A stretch of DNA of 64,000 nucleotides from Vanessa cardui (Eukaryota > Arthropoda > Insecta > Lepidoptera > Nymphalidae), in contig NC_061129.1 in NCBI RefSeq assembly GCF_905220365.1, positions 3,534,803-3,598,802 on the forward strand, written 5' to 3'. The translations under genes were made by a program, and so were the position numbers. Positions 42,297-54,295 of this stretch are shown here, in pieces. How positions within the stretch are numbered: position 1 is the first letter of the stretch; the number at the start of each line of letters is the position of its first letter. The notes under the pieces are model-generated. The model worked only from the letters and a program-made list of their open reading frames with translations. It was not told the DNA's origin and did no database searches.

Positions 42297-42449
42297 CTGT
42301 AATAGAAAAAAATATATTTACTGATACTCATACGAGAACTTCCTTTTAATTAGGTTTTTCCTTCAGAAGTACAAATAGAACTACACCGACATGTTATAAA
42401 AATTATAGAAAATACACGCAATCCAAAAGATAAACATGTGGTACCAAAA

Positions 42450-42960
42450 TAAAAATATACTTTATTCAAGTAGGCTTTGACGAGCACTTTTGAATCGTAA
42501 TTTTATAACTATATTAAGTGAAGCTACCACCTATTCGGAAAGTAGATTCCACCCAAAAAACCGACAAGAAACTAGGAAAAAAAGTTCATAGTTATTATTT
42601 TTCAACATTTAAAAATACAGCCATGTTATTTAAATACAATTGTTTATGTTTGTATCCTGCATGAAAGTCAACAAGTATTACGTATAATCTTGTATTGAAA
42701 AATATGCCTTCCTAAATAATGTATTTTTTACAAATGATTTGAAATTATAAATTAAAATAAAATTATAATTATAATATATAAAATTCTGTGGAATTTTACT
42801 ATAGAAACCAATATCATGCCCCATGGAGGATTTATTGACATTGTACCCGTTAACGAAACGGCTAAGTTAAAAAAATCTGTGGAATTTTACTATAGAAACC
42901 GATACCTTGCCCCAAGAAGGATTTATTGACATTGTACCCTTTAATATATATAATTAATGA
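42450..42960 (-). repeat. Truncated LINE 3' end with tandemly duplicated ORF2 segment
   Basis: Reverse copy: AAATATACTTTATTCAAGTA, GGCTTTGACGAGCACTTTTG, GTGAAGCTACCACCTATTCG, then ATGAAAGTCAACAAGTATTA. Two copies of the ORF2-end block TCTGTGGAATTTTACTATAG occur at 42785 and 42876. Confidence 0.85.
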
Positions 42961-43093
42961 ATATATTTACACTATATCCTCTCAAGAAATCACCGCGTTG
43001 CGTTCGTGCTTGTTGTTTACGACGGCACTAACACCGTTTCGTAACATCACGAAGAAACAATAAAATTAATGTAAAACAAGTAAATGTTCGTGT

Positions 43094-44331
43094 CAAAGAT
43101 TTAAATCGTTAGATGCGCCCTCACCTTGAAAAACTGTGGAATAATTTTTACAATGCGTGTGTTGACAAGTCGCTTACGATGGCTTACGCACTCACACGAA
43201 TGCGTGCGAAGTACGGTCAACAAATTCATCAAATTGTAAAATGTAAGAAATTAGGTTGTTAAAGGAAATAATTTGAAAATTGCAACAAAAAATAACACGT
43301 TATTAATAAACAACTTTAATTTTAACAAAAATGATATAATTGTACTTTAAAACATTGTATTATTTTTTTTTGTTATTGCATTATATTTATTCTCCATGAA
43401 ATAAAATCAAATTATTATACTTTTGCCTGTTTGTTCTCTTAAAATGTTTATGAATATCATGAAAGCGTACATCAGCGTAGCATTTCATTACAGACTATAT
43501 TAATTGTATTTTATGGTTCCAAGTTGCTGGTTGTTCTAGGCAGAACAAACTTGACTAAATTTCGTAGGTAACGTTCGTGTGTCTTGCGGAAATCAAAATA
43601 ATAAAAATGTAATTTAAGAAGGGTATTTTCAATTATTTAAATTTTGTTCCAGCACCAAATAAGTAACTCTTGATTGAACCACTGAACCATTTTTAATAAA
43701 ACACCCATAATTTACTAAGCTACTAGATTTCTAAGAGCAAAAATATATTTTGACGGATTAATATTACAAAATATATTACGGTGCAATTTAAAACATTTTT
43801 TGTAATATAATATTTATAAATCATAAAATGCCGACGCTACTAAAGGATTGCCTCTGTTAATGTCCATTTATAGATGATCCCTTTCCAAACCGCTTCCGTA
43901 GTACTTCCGTGTATCTAGTTATATTAGTTTATAATGAAAAATGAATGGTACTGAGACAATAGTTTCATCTCTGTTAATTACATAAATTATGCCATACTAC
44001 TTTCTCTGTCGCACAATTTCTTTCATTTCGTGGTCTTTTCGGACATCGGAATAAAATAAATTCAATATTAAAATAAATGTAAATAGTTACGAGTGAAATG
44101 TTACACCCTGGGCTTTATTATTATTTCTTGAGTTGTGACTGCACGTTCGAAAGGCATTTTGCGATTTTTTTTGGATTATAATTAGCGCATTAATTACAAT
44201 GGATGACGTCTGACTGACACTGCGTTTAAATGAACACTGATTGCGAATAAGTGAGTTCACTCATTTGAGGATTGACACATTTTATAGCGGTTATACTATG
44301 GCAGGGGCGCATCTAACGATTTAAATCTTTG
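43094..44331. mobile_element. Candidate element with 27-bp perfect inverted repeats
   Basis: 43094-43120 (CAAAGATTTAAATCGTTAGA then TGCGCCC) is the exact reverse complement of 44305-44331. The 1.2-kb interior is AT-rich with no ORF. The sequence outside the arms differs. It may be a non-autonomous DNA transposon or two inverted copies of a short repeat. Confidence 0.5.
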
Positions 44332-44704
44332 GTTCGTGTAGCGATCCATCGCGTACATTTTAAATAAGTTCTCACAGACCTATACATCCTCTTTTGTGAG
44401 TTTCGTGTAACGAATTTCCGTAAATTTATTTACATGTGTATGTGTTGAATGAAACTATATTATACACGATAAGTGGTAGCATATTTGTAACGTAACATTA
44501 ATTAGTAATGTTATACTGTAGTTATAAGTCTTACTTAATTTTTCGTTCTAGTTTACAAATTATATATATTATTTTGTATAAATATAATTGTTTTATCTTA
44601 CATTATACGTGACCTTATGTGTGATGTTCGACAAATTATTTGTTCTATTTCAGTAGTTATACATTTTGATCTTGTTCTATATCTATATTATTATTTTTTT
44701 TAAT

Positions 44705-44884
44705 AGTATAAAAGTAAGAGTAATTCTGTCTGTCTGTCTGTTAGTCTTTCACGACCAAACTGCTGAGCCAAATTTGATGAAATTTAGTATGAAGCAAATT
44801 GAACTCCAAGAAGGGACATAGAATACTTTTTTGCCTAACAACCAACACCCTAAAACGTGAACGAAGCCGTGGGCAACTACTAGT
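44705..44884 (+). repeat. Short dispersed repeat family Q
   Basis: AGTATAAAAGTAAGAGTAAT, CTGTCTGTCTGTCTGTTAGT, TTTGATGAAATTTAGTATGA, GAACTCCAAGAAGGGACATA, CTTTTTTGCCTAACAACC and GAAGCCGTGGGCAACTACTA. Confidence 0.82.
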
Positions 44885-45064
44885 ATTACAATACATAACC
44901 TATTATAGTATATACAAAAGATTTCACACGAATTTAATTTAGATTATTCAGTGGTAATTTGCCTTATACGTTGAAGTTCACAGTTACTACGGTAGCGTAC
45001 AATCGTAGCGATATGTAGCGATAGCCTATAGTCGTACTCAATAAACGGACTATATAATACTAAG

Positions 45065-45361
45065 AGCTGAGATGGTCCAGTGGTAAGAACGCGTGCATCA
45101 TAACCGATGATTGCGTGTTCAAACCCAGGCAAGCACTCATATATGTGCTTAATTTGTGTCTATAATTCACCTCGTGCTCGGCGGTGAAGGAAAACATCGT
45201 GCATGCATGTGTCTAATTTCATCAAAATTCTGCCACATGTGCATTCCACCAACCCGCATTGGAACAGCGTGGTGGAATATGTTCCAAACCCTTTTCTTAA
45301 TGGAAGAGGAGGCCTTATCTCATCAGTGAGAAATGTACATGCTGTTACTTTTATTTTTACT
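45065..45361 (+). repeat. tRNA-derived SINE family S1, sense copy
   Basis: The only S1 copy here on the plus strand. Head: GCTGAGATGGTCCAGTGGTA (A-box-like TGGTCCAGTGG) and GATTGCGTGTTCAAACCCAG (B-box GTTCAAACC). Then CGGCGGTGAAGGAAAACATC, TGTGCATTCCACCAACCCGC, GTGGAATATGTTCCAAACCC and a T-rich tail GCTGTTACTTTTATTTTTAC. Pol III-type promoter boxes support a tRNA origin. Confidence 0.9.
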
Positions 45362-45364
45362 TGA

Positions 45365-47270
45365 CTTTTATATAGTGTAACTATTGAAATAAGACTTACA
45401 ATTAATAGAATTACAGAGAACTACTTTACAAAAAAGATTATCATCATAAAAAACAAATTAGAATAGTCTATTATAGCGGTTTCTCAGAAATTGTCAAATG
45501 TTTAGTTTTAAGAACGATACCATATTCAATTCAACAAACGTTTTCATTGATAAGATCTTTCTTGTTTTATTTCATCGTTGTGTGTGTTCTTTCAACAAAG
45601 TTTGATATTTTATTACTATTATTCATTATGAGAATGAATACAAATACATTATAATATACTATTTATATAATACATCTTATTGTTATCTCCTGAATTTATT
45701 CAGCTTTCGTTACACATCTTGATAGTATTGTGATTTCTTTTTTTTTGTCTTTTTCACTTTCGTTTCGTTAGGTAGATATCTATTGGCGATATTTACCAAT
45801 AAAGATTCGTCTAAATTCGTGTGAATATATATCTAACTAGTTACGAGTTTTATTAAAGTTGAATTTCGATTCAGATATTAATAATAATAAATACACCAAA
45901 CCACTAAAGAGGAGTCTTGAAACGCCCTAAAGTGCTGTAGTTTGTCAAAGTAAGTACCTAATAACATTTTTATGTGTTTTGTGAATTGTTTTCGATGCTT
46001 TTATTCATTTGTTAAAAGAAAGTCTTTTCATTGTTCGTGTATTTGTATATATTCTTACAAATATAATCTTACGTATATTTGTATATCCGTTACAAAAACA
46101 CTTGATCTTCAAAATTTATTTACAGCGCCGTTTACAACCAATTTGTCTTCGATCAGAAACCATAGTTAAACCATAATATTTTTTTTCTGTAGTTCTTGAG
46201 GAGCGAAATATGTCAATAGGTACAACGCGATGGAAAACATTGTGACAGCCGTAAGTGCCCTGGAAATGAGAAAATAGAACATGAAGAAGAAGTTTACTAT
46301 AACAGACGCACTAAGCTCTAAAATGTGCCCTAAAATCTGTTGTCAATCCAATCATTGATATTGTAAATTGTTTTAACTGGCCTTAATATCGCGTTGACTC
46401 TCTTAAATTCTTAAACCTAAAGTAACATTCAACCGAATGTTTTATATAATGATCTACTTTATGAAAGCAATGACTAGGCAAAGTAAAGTAAAAGGGTTTG
46501 CGTAATAATCCAGTGAATGAAGAGGAAACTTGGATTTTTGGGTTCATCCATTCCTCTTGTGGTTCTAAACAAAGTCCCAAAAGTCCCCATTGATCCACTC
46601 ACTAAGAAAGTTATCGAGAGTCAAATTTCACAACAAACAGTTTTTCGCGATTATCTCATTTAAGGACATAATTATGGAAAAAATTTAGTTATCAAATTTG
46701 TATCTCTTAAAAATTTCCAATAAAAAAAATATCACTTATTCTCGGAAACCAACCGTAGATTTGATAATTTTTCCGAAGTTCGATCTCTATTTTGTCTTTA
46801 TTCGTACTATTTAGTCAATGGACTACTACCACGTGTATTACGATATGTTATATTTCAAAGAGCACATTGTCAACAAACAACTTAACACATGACGTATAAA
46901 TCTGCGCCCTAAATACCATTTGTCCGACTTTTAAACGAAGATCAAAGACGAAGTGTGAAAGTGCTGACACATGACAAATTCGAGGAACAAGAATTATGTT
47001 CCTTTAGAAATACTCGTAGTCTATATTTGTAATTGTCGTCAAACTTTGACATCACGGTCCAACGTAAAGTAGTGCATTTTATATAAAAATAGTAAGCGGT
47101 TTCAGTTTTTTTTCTTATTGATAAAAGAATAAAATATTGTATCAATTTTCGTTAACAGCTTTAGCTAACAACAGCAATTTTTGTTAACAACAAATATTTT
47201 TTTAAATAAAATTTCCGTTATTATTGCAAATAATTTCCAATCATTTTATGTTTATGTTAAAAATTGAATA
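45365..47270. other. Upstream intron or flank, mostly unique
   Basis: No recognised repeat. 46170-46260 has paired splice-like signals on both strands (see findings) and 46480-46620 is less AT-rich; no domain recognised. Confidence 0.35.
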
Positions 47271-47275
47271 TTCTA

Positions 47276-47690
47276 AAACTAGCCACCCGCCCCGGCTTCT
47301 CACGGGTGCATTGCTGATACTAAATATACTACAGATTTTTTTCTTGATTTTTTTTACTATTAGTCCAAGATTTTTAGATATCCGCTCTGCATAAAACCCT
47401 TCTACGTGATTTTTCGATTGGATTATGTCGGAGGGTGCCCCCCAAGTATTAAACCGAGTTTCTGTCGCCCGAAACCGCGAGCGTTAGCCGCCATCTTGGA
47501 AAACGTTGGAAAACGAAAAATCACGTAGAAGGATTTTATACAGAGCGGACCGATTTTTGGTGCTAAAATTCCTGGACTATATATTGTAAAGCGTATCAAA
47601 ATCGGTTGTGTAATTTTAAATATTTTAGCATACATAGGGTCAGACAGCGGTTAGCGACTTTGTTTTATACCATGTAATGATGATAAACTT
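47276..47690 (+). repeat. Family R copy split by a MITE
   Basis: AAACTAGCCACCCGCCCCGG, TTCTCACGGGTGCATTGCTG, then after 47579 the copy resumes with CGTATCAAAATCGGTTGTGT and GCGGTTAGCGACTTTGTTTT. Confidence 0.82.
47363..47577. mobile_element. 215-bp TA-flanked fold-back MITE
   Basis: Ends GTCCAAGATTTTTAG and, complemented, GTCCAGGAATTTTAG, with TA at both sides. Long imperfect inverted arms (47363-47416 and 47514-47577) share CCGCTCTG-ATAAAA-CCTTC and TCTACGTGATTTTTCG. The GC-richer centre (GGAGGGTGCCCCCCAAG, GCGAGCGTTAGCCGCC) has no ORF. It sits inside a family R repeat, so it is younger than it. Confidence 0.8.
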
Positions 47691-47694
47691 ACAA

Positions 47695-49045
47695 AACAGT
47701 TCACCACTTCCTTAATGTTCTTTAAATAGTAACATTTTCCCAAATTTCCGACAACTTCCTTTCCAGGTCAAAGCGAATTGCTTCTTGCAACTTTAATTCA
47801 AACATTGTTATACAACGAGCCAGGGTTCGAGCAAGAGTTCTTATAAAAACCATTTAAAATTACATTCAGAAACGCCCATGTAGCTTATAACAGAAATATT
47901 TTATTTATTCAGCACTATTTTTTCCGGGGAAATTTTCAAGCGTTTTAATAATTTACAGAATGCTCTTTCTCTCTGGGAAATGTTATCACTGTCTCTGATA
48001 ATACAATTTAACATTCTGTAAATGTTACACTTTTGGATAATGATCTCTCCGTTTCGTTATTTAATAAAGCAAAGGCTAGAACACTCATTAAACCACGTTG
48101 TTTGTAAAATGCCTTTTTCCTGATTACCTTTTTTCCCCGCTTATTACAAAATCTCAATTGAATTTTTTATCACGTGGTTACTACAGGACGTATCGATCTG
48201 AAAATATGACCAATCGACTCGGGATCTACCGAGCTTAACAGACAATAAATTTTTACAAATCCTATTAATCCATGTATCTTTTCCTAGGATTTGTTTTGGG
48301 CGGATATCAACTAGTGTATATGCACAAATTAAACAAGTGAACTTCCATCTAGCTTAGACAACATCTACGATTCTAGATCAATCTATTGTATACACAGTGT
48401 GATTTCGGCTTTGATCGCATTTTTTATAAAAAAAAAAAACTTATTAATATAATAAAAATTTTTAACAAGGATATCTATTAAGTTAGTTCTAGCAAATTGG
48501 GTAAGGGAAACAATTTCCCTTGTCCATTTAAATCACACTCAAACGAATTGCACTCCTTCCAAACAAAAAACATAAATTGACACCTATAGTTTGAGATTAT
48601 TCAATTTTTTTTATTTAAAAGCAACTACACTACACGTAACAACTCAGCTTTTCTTTTACCACGATAGCAGGGAAATTACATGCATTCTCAAAAAGCTACA
48701 CACAAATTAGACGCAAGATATCATCGTTTAATTTCCTTTCTGGAAAGCAAGCACATAATTACAAAGTAAGGTCGACTGCAAACATCCGACAATTTTTTTT
48801 ATAATTATTTGATCAATCATTTTCATCGGAGAATTAGTTACAACAATACTAATAATTGACCTCTTAGCCTAATAACTAAGGTGCTGGGTTATCCTACTAG
48901 ATTGGTGATACCGTCCTAACAGTATATTTGAGTCAGAACAGTATACAAGCAACCACGTTGGACAATGTGACAATACAATGTAGTGTATTGAATTTTAGTA
49001 GATTAAATGTAATTATTATTATTTGTGATTATTTTTTTATAATAG
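47695..49045. other. Upstream intron or flank; one weak shared repeat
   Basis: 48340-48440 shares AGCTTAGACAACATCTACGA and TGTGATTTCGGCTTTGATCG with 54728-54785. Otherwise nothing recognised. Confidence 0.4.
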
Positions 49046-49052
49046 TACTGCA

Positions 49053-49262
49053 AAATGGGCCATCGGATGGTAGGTGGATGAAAATACTAACCATCCCATA
49101 CAGCGCCAATGCTTCACCAATCTTTTGGACTAAGAATTTATGTCTCTGATATTATTCTAGTTCACTCAGTTTTTAGAACACAATTACCACAATACTAGTT
49201 ATTACTGTTTGGAGGTAGAATAAATCAAGGGGCGGTTCGACGGGCTAACACCAAGCCTTAAC
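49053..49262 (-). repeat. SINE-like family A, degraded copy
   Basis: ATGGGCCATCGGATGGTAGG, ACAGCGCCAATGCTTCACCA, TACTGTTTGGAGGTAGAATA and CGGGCTAACACCAAGCCTTA follow the reverse family A order. Confidence 0.55.
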
Positions 49263-50184
49263 CTACGAAATAATCTTATCTGTAATTCAATGCATATATA
49301 TCTGAATACATTTTTAACGTTAAGTGCTCGCGCGCCCTAGCCCATCAAAATTATAAGGAAATGACTCGCACGAATATTCTAATATAAATGATTAATGATT
49401 TTCTTATCCGTATTTAAAGTGAAACGCTTTCAAGCATTTCCGAAACATTCACAAAGTATAAATAAATAAAAAAAAAAAATAATAAATAAAATAGCCTTTT
49501 TATTCCATGCGTAAATCTACAGTCATAAAGTAAAAATATTTAGATATATAAAAATAAATTTGATCTCATAGGTAAGGCCTCAACTACAATTTAATATATA
49601 TGACGTAAAATGTATAACATAGACACCTACCAGCAATGATGTTCTAGTAAACAGATATGTCATTAACGCGCAAAAAGTGAAGACTAGAAAACGTCCTAAT
49701 TGAGACGTTTGCCTTAATCGTTTTCATCATAATTATGCCAGTAATATGTTATAATACAGCATAATTATGTAGTAATATACGTTTTGCGTAATTAAAACAT
49801 CTAGTTATCCCTTTTACTTATTGTTTTTATCAAGCTATAACTTTTTCTTGTAACGAAATTTAAAATAAACGGTCCCCGGCGCGGCACACTTTTTTCTGAT
49901 GTTTAGTATGGGAATAACATATCTGTTTATTAGAATATCATTGCCTACCAGTAACAATATGACTAAGGCCATGTCTGTCAATGTAACGATATAAAAAAAA
50001 ACGAAACGTCATTGACCCTCCTAGAATAATTTAAATGGTTGTTTACGTAACACCTGGATAATTCAATTATACGGTTCATTGACTGCTTAAATTTACTTTT
50101 TGACTTGTAAATAGGCTGTTAGTATTTAAGCCGTCATCGTTACTACCCTACACCAATATTTTTGCTGTCATAGAGTTTGCCGAA

Positions 50185-50400
50185 TGGAAATGGGATTAGT
50201 CGTGGTCCCCATGGCACATATACATTGGTACTATAAGAAAACGTCACCAACCTTGGAAACAATATTATTTGTCTTTTCTCTGTAGTTACACTGGCTCACT
50301 CACACTTAATACAAGAGTACAAAACTGCTATGTATTTCTGTTTGGAGGTAGGTTTGACGACGGCAAATTACCTACCAAGAATAATTATGTTTTTAAGACT
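50185..50400 (-). repeat. SINE-like family A, degraded copy
   Basis: GTCACCAACCTTGGAAACAA, TGTAGTTACACTGGCTCACT, ATTTCTGTTTGGAGGTAGG and TTACCTACCAAGAATAATTA. Confidence 0.6.
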
Positions 50401-50404
50401 TTTT

Positions 50405-51110
50405 AACGTTTAGGGATTTAAGGAGTATTTCAGATATATCAAAAGGCAGATGGAGCGTATGGAACATTATAATGAAGCAACATAAGCGAATACAAATCCC
50501 AGTTAGCGCATCAATCGCACGACATTCGCCTTTTGTTTTACAATCTGAGATTTTACTAATGAAAATAATTTACTCAAGATAATCTTTAATTATCTGTAAA
50601 TATGACACACAAGGCTGTCAAATCTAATAATACCTGTATAGACAAAAACTTTTTAAGAAAACATACACAATTCAGATAAATTATACATTATAAATAAAAT
50701 TTTTAACAAAAAGAAAAACCGACTCTAAATAAAACTATTTCAAAAAAAATAATATGCACTAAAAAGTAATAAAAATAATCACGTATTCAAAATATTTTTT
50801 AGAGTCCTCCTAAAAAAATGAAAAATATTACACTACTTAAAAGTCGATTTTCAATTATATAATGTAGTTATAATTAATGTTATATTTGGAGTCGGTGTCA
50901 GCCAAGGAAATCCTACAGTATATCTATCAAAAAACAATCCTCCTTCATTTTGAAGTCTGTTGAAAATAAGTAATGCTACGTCCTGACCTACAACGATGAT
51001 TTCTATTTAAATTACGATAAAAATTGAACTATTAATAGATTAAACATTGTTTAGTCACGATTAATTTTACGATCGGCCAATAAAATTTATGATAATGTAA
51101 GCACAACAAA
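50405..51110. other. AT-rich sequence without recognised features
   Basis: Poly-A-rich; nothing recognised. Confidence 0.4.
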
Positions 51111-51129
51111 AAAAACCGCACTTAAACGT

Positions 51130-51250
51130 TACTTTATTATGCGCACGCGCGCGATCAACGGAACATGGCGCTTAAAGTGGTTACTTCCGGAAGTTCGTTA
51201 CGGCGCCACGTGACGTCACATCCTGATATAGCCCCTCACCTGCGTTTTTA
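51130..51250. promoter_or_regulatory. GC-rich promoter-like island
   Basis: The strongest CpG and motif cluster outside exons. It has GCGCACGCGCGC (NRF-1-like), the 12-bp palindrome ACTTCCGGAAGT (double ETS-type core), CCACGTGACGTCAC (E-box fused to CRE) and GCGCC. On the minus strand a donor-like CAG|GTGAGG follows at 51240. I infer a possible promoter for the minus-strand gene or an unseen neighbour; no TSS element (TATA or Inr) was proved. Confidence 0.35.
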
Positions 51251-51470
51251 GCGAATTTCACATTAACCATAAAAACACGATGATGCATCATTTTAATGTT
51301 ATTTAAGAATTGACAAATCGAAAACTCTTTGAAATGTTTAATTCCTTTTGGTGATTAAAATGCCTTATTTCCTTTGTTACGTCGAATGACTGCAACATTA
51401 GTCCTAAGCATTTCGCAATCTTATAATTTTAAAGTGATATTTTTGATATCATATATTGACCTCGCTCGTC

Positions 51471-51675
51471 CAATGGATTCACATGTGGCAAAATTTCGTT
51501 GAAATTAGATACATGCCGGTTTCCTGACGATGTTTTCTTTCACCGAGGAATACGAAATGAATTATTAACACAATTTAGGACAAAAAATTTCAGTGGTGCT
51601 TACCTGGGTTTGAACCCTCAATCATCGATTGAGACGTACCTACGCATTTTAACCACTGGGTCATCTCGACTCCTC
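51471..51675 (-). repeat. SINE S1, 3'-truncated copy
   Basis: CACATGTGGCAAAATTTCGT, GCCGGTTTCCTGACGATGTT, TTTGAACCCTCAATCATCGA and TTAACCACTGGGTCATCTCG. The part distal to the tRNA head is missing. The 64-codon plus ORF here is inside the SINE. Confidence 0.82.
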
Positions 51676-51679
51676 AACT

Positions 51680-53140
51680 CTGATTTCCCTTAAAAATATA
51701 ATATATAAGTCTTCCTTTTGATTTCATTATTTATTTACATATACATATTTATACTAAATAGTAATATACATGATCGTTACGAGTTATGGTGATATATATG
51801 TGAATGCTAAAAGCGAATCTTTCTACCATTCGCGTCTCAAGGCGTCACTATACAGGTCGAGGTCAAGTCTGTCGATCCACATAAGTCAGAACCAAGAATA
51901 GAATAGAAACGTCACTGAGCAAGCAATTTGGAGGCTATGGTGAGAGCCATTGAGGCAGATTTGAAGACAGAAGTAACTCTTTGCGGTATAATAGAGCAGA
52001 TAACTTAGTTTTAATACTAAAAAGCAAACAATTCAAATGTATATTGTTGAATCACTTTTTTTATATAGCCTCTGTCATTATATCTTGTGGTGTGTACTTC
52101 CCTCCCGTTAGGATTTGATCGTAAGGTTTTACGTATAAAAAAATCAGTCTTGAAGTTAATCGCTTCATATGAAGTTTTATCGAATACAGTTAAGAGGTTT
52201 GGTTTGAAATAGTAACAGACAGACTAACCAGACCGATGGATAGACTTACTTTCTCATATATAAAATTAGTATAGATAAAATAAGATAAAATTAGGAAAGA
52301 CATTATCCTCTGTAATACATGAGAAAATCCGTGCTTGCTTGGTTTGAACCAATCATAAGTTAGCATTCAGTTCCTATTGCCATTATTTATACCATCTCTT
52401 AAAATTAAAGCCTAATAACAACTCTAATTAAGGCCAGAAATACACCTTACATAATATAATTGAAGAAAACATTACCAAATCAAGTGACATAAATCGCAAG
52501 AAACTATTAAAAGTACTGATGAAAATACTTTTAGCAACGACATAGTAACAAATCGAAATGGTATTACTTTCGTTCGAAAACTCTTAAAATGTTTCGAAAC
52601 GAAACAATGATTGCTGAAAATACCGGAACTGGAAAGCTATTCCATAAGAATCAACTTTAAAATCACCGTGGAATACAATCGTAAGTGACAGAGACTGTTA
52701 TGCGATATTGAAGTTAAAAATGATACCATTAAAACGATATACGGACCAAAGTAGCGTGTATTGATTTGGAACATTTTATGAGTGAGAACGATTTCATACA
52801 GAATACCACGGTTGAACTGTAATAGTGTTTCTTTCAGCAGTATGCATGATTTCATCTGTATTCGTGTCGCGTTTTAATATATTTCCAAAGAGAACGAAAA
52901 TAAACATCCCTAGAAATAGCCGAATGTTTTACTAGTATATTTTTGTTAACGTAATATTAAAAAAAAATTAATGTCACTTACTTTTTAATAGTAATATGAT
53001 GTGTGTGCAGGACTTAATATCTTAAAGATATACGTACCGCCTAACCATTTTCAAGTCCATTTTCGAATGGAATATCTATCTTATCTACATTGCACAACAA
53101 AGAAACAAAACAGCACAATATACAGTCGCACTGTTCATCT
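51680..53140. other. Sequence without recognised features
   Basis: A weak family Q-like end is at 52195-52275 (ACAGACAGACTAACCAGACC). Nothing else recognised. Confidence 0.35.
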
Positions 53141-53148
53141 TTCATGTA

Positions 53149-53340
53149 CAGTCGGGGTAAGAAAAGGTTCGTCACCGTAAGATCTATTTTCCTGTGCTCA
53201 GTATGAGCGATAATCTGCTTCACCGATCGAGAATGACATATTGCGTCGCAATGATATAATGTTTAGATTCAAAAGGCACTAAAAGTTTAAGACTTGATAA
53301 AGGAATAATTTGAAAACTGGCGGTTTTCTAACTCTGACTG
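53149..53340 (+). mobile_element. 192-bp TA-flanked MITE (Tc1/mariner-like), best copy
   Basis: Flanked by TA on both sides (53147-53148 and 53341-53342). The left end CAGTCGGGGTAAGAAAAGG and the complemented right end CAGTCAGAGTTAGAAAACC are inverted repeats. The interior shares GTATGAGCGATAATCTGCTT and ATCGAGAATGACATATTGCG with copies at 10986 and 63190. TA duplication and CAGT ends suggest mobilisation by a Tc1/mariner transposase, which is not in the window. Confidence 0.85.
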
Positions 53341-54000
53341 TACTAAATTTGTATACATTAATCATCTCAGAAAATATATGACGAATACAATTCTGACAAA
53401 TCTTCACCCAAAATTAAGCAGTGTGATGGGTCGAGGTCGTGGTTGTAAGTTCCAAGCCTTCTCTTTCGGAAGGAGCAGGCCTTTGTCTAATAGTTTGACA
53501 AATTATGGCCATTACTTAAGTTAGCGTCAACTTTGTATCAAAAAACTTTTCGTCATATAAGAAATTATATATTATCTTTAAGAAAAACTCCATGTTGATA
53601 TGTGAAGCAATTTATCATAAAATGAAATCATTTGCAAACTTTCACAGGTTTAGAAATTCCGCTCCGCTGGAAGCGCTTCAGGGATTCAAAAAAGCAGCGA
53701 CGGCGACAGAGCTGATAGTAAAACGCTGAGCATCGCTTTGTGCATCCTGCATCGCAAATTACCAGAGATTGCATTCCTGCTGAATACAGCGCTGAAGCGC
53801 AGATATGAGACAACCCCTTTCACGTCACGATTTGTTTGCGTGTCCTTTAAGTGTGAATGTGTGCTTAACCTATTTTTGCTTCTATTTGTTACTTAGTATT
53901 TATTTGATAGCACGCGTTGAAACATTTTTTATAATCTGATTTTTATTACAGATATTTTTCTTAATTATGGAAAGAAATAACATAATGTATATAAAACTAC

Positions 54001-54295
54001 AACAACAGCCTGTAAATTCCCACTGCTGGACTAAAGGCCTCCTCTCCCTTTGAGGCGGAGTTTGGAACATATTCCACCACGCTGTTCCAATGCGGGTTGG
54101 TGGAATACACATGTAGCAAAATTTCTATGAAATTTGTCACATGCAGGTTTCCTCACGATGTTTTCCTTCACCGCTGAGCACGAGATGAATTATAAAGACA
54201 AATTAAGCACATGAATCAACGGTGCTTGCCTGGGTTCGAACCCGCAATCATCGCTTAAGACGCACGCGTTCTAACCACTGGGCCATCTCGACTCT
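54001..54295 (-). repeat. tRNA-derived SINE family S1
   Basis: Reverse copy: ACAGCCTGTAAATTCCCACT, GGAACATATTCCACCACGCT, GGTTTCCTCACGATGTTTTC, TTCGAACCCGCAATCATCGC and CCACTGGGCCATCTCGACTC. Confidence 0.9.

Noticed and set aside
45065..45140. tRNA gene-like sequence with A- and B-box motifs
   Set aside because: It is the head of an S1 SINE, followed by the SINE body; other S1 copies share it and no clean cloverleaf is evident.
46196..46253. Plus-strand 58-base exon between TTTCTGTAG and GCC|GTAAGT
   Set aside because: All three frames have stops or lack a partner exon; probably chance splice motifs.
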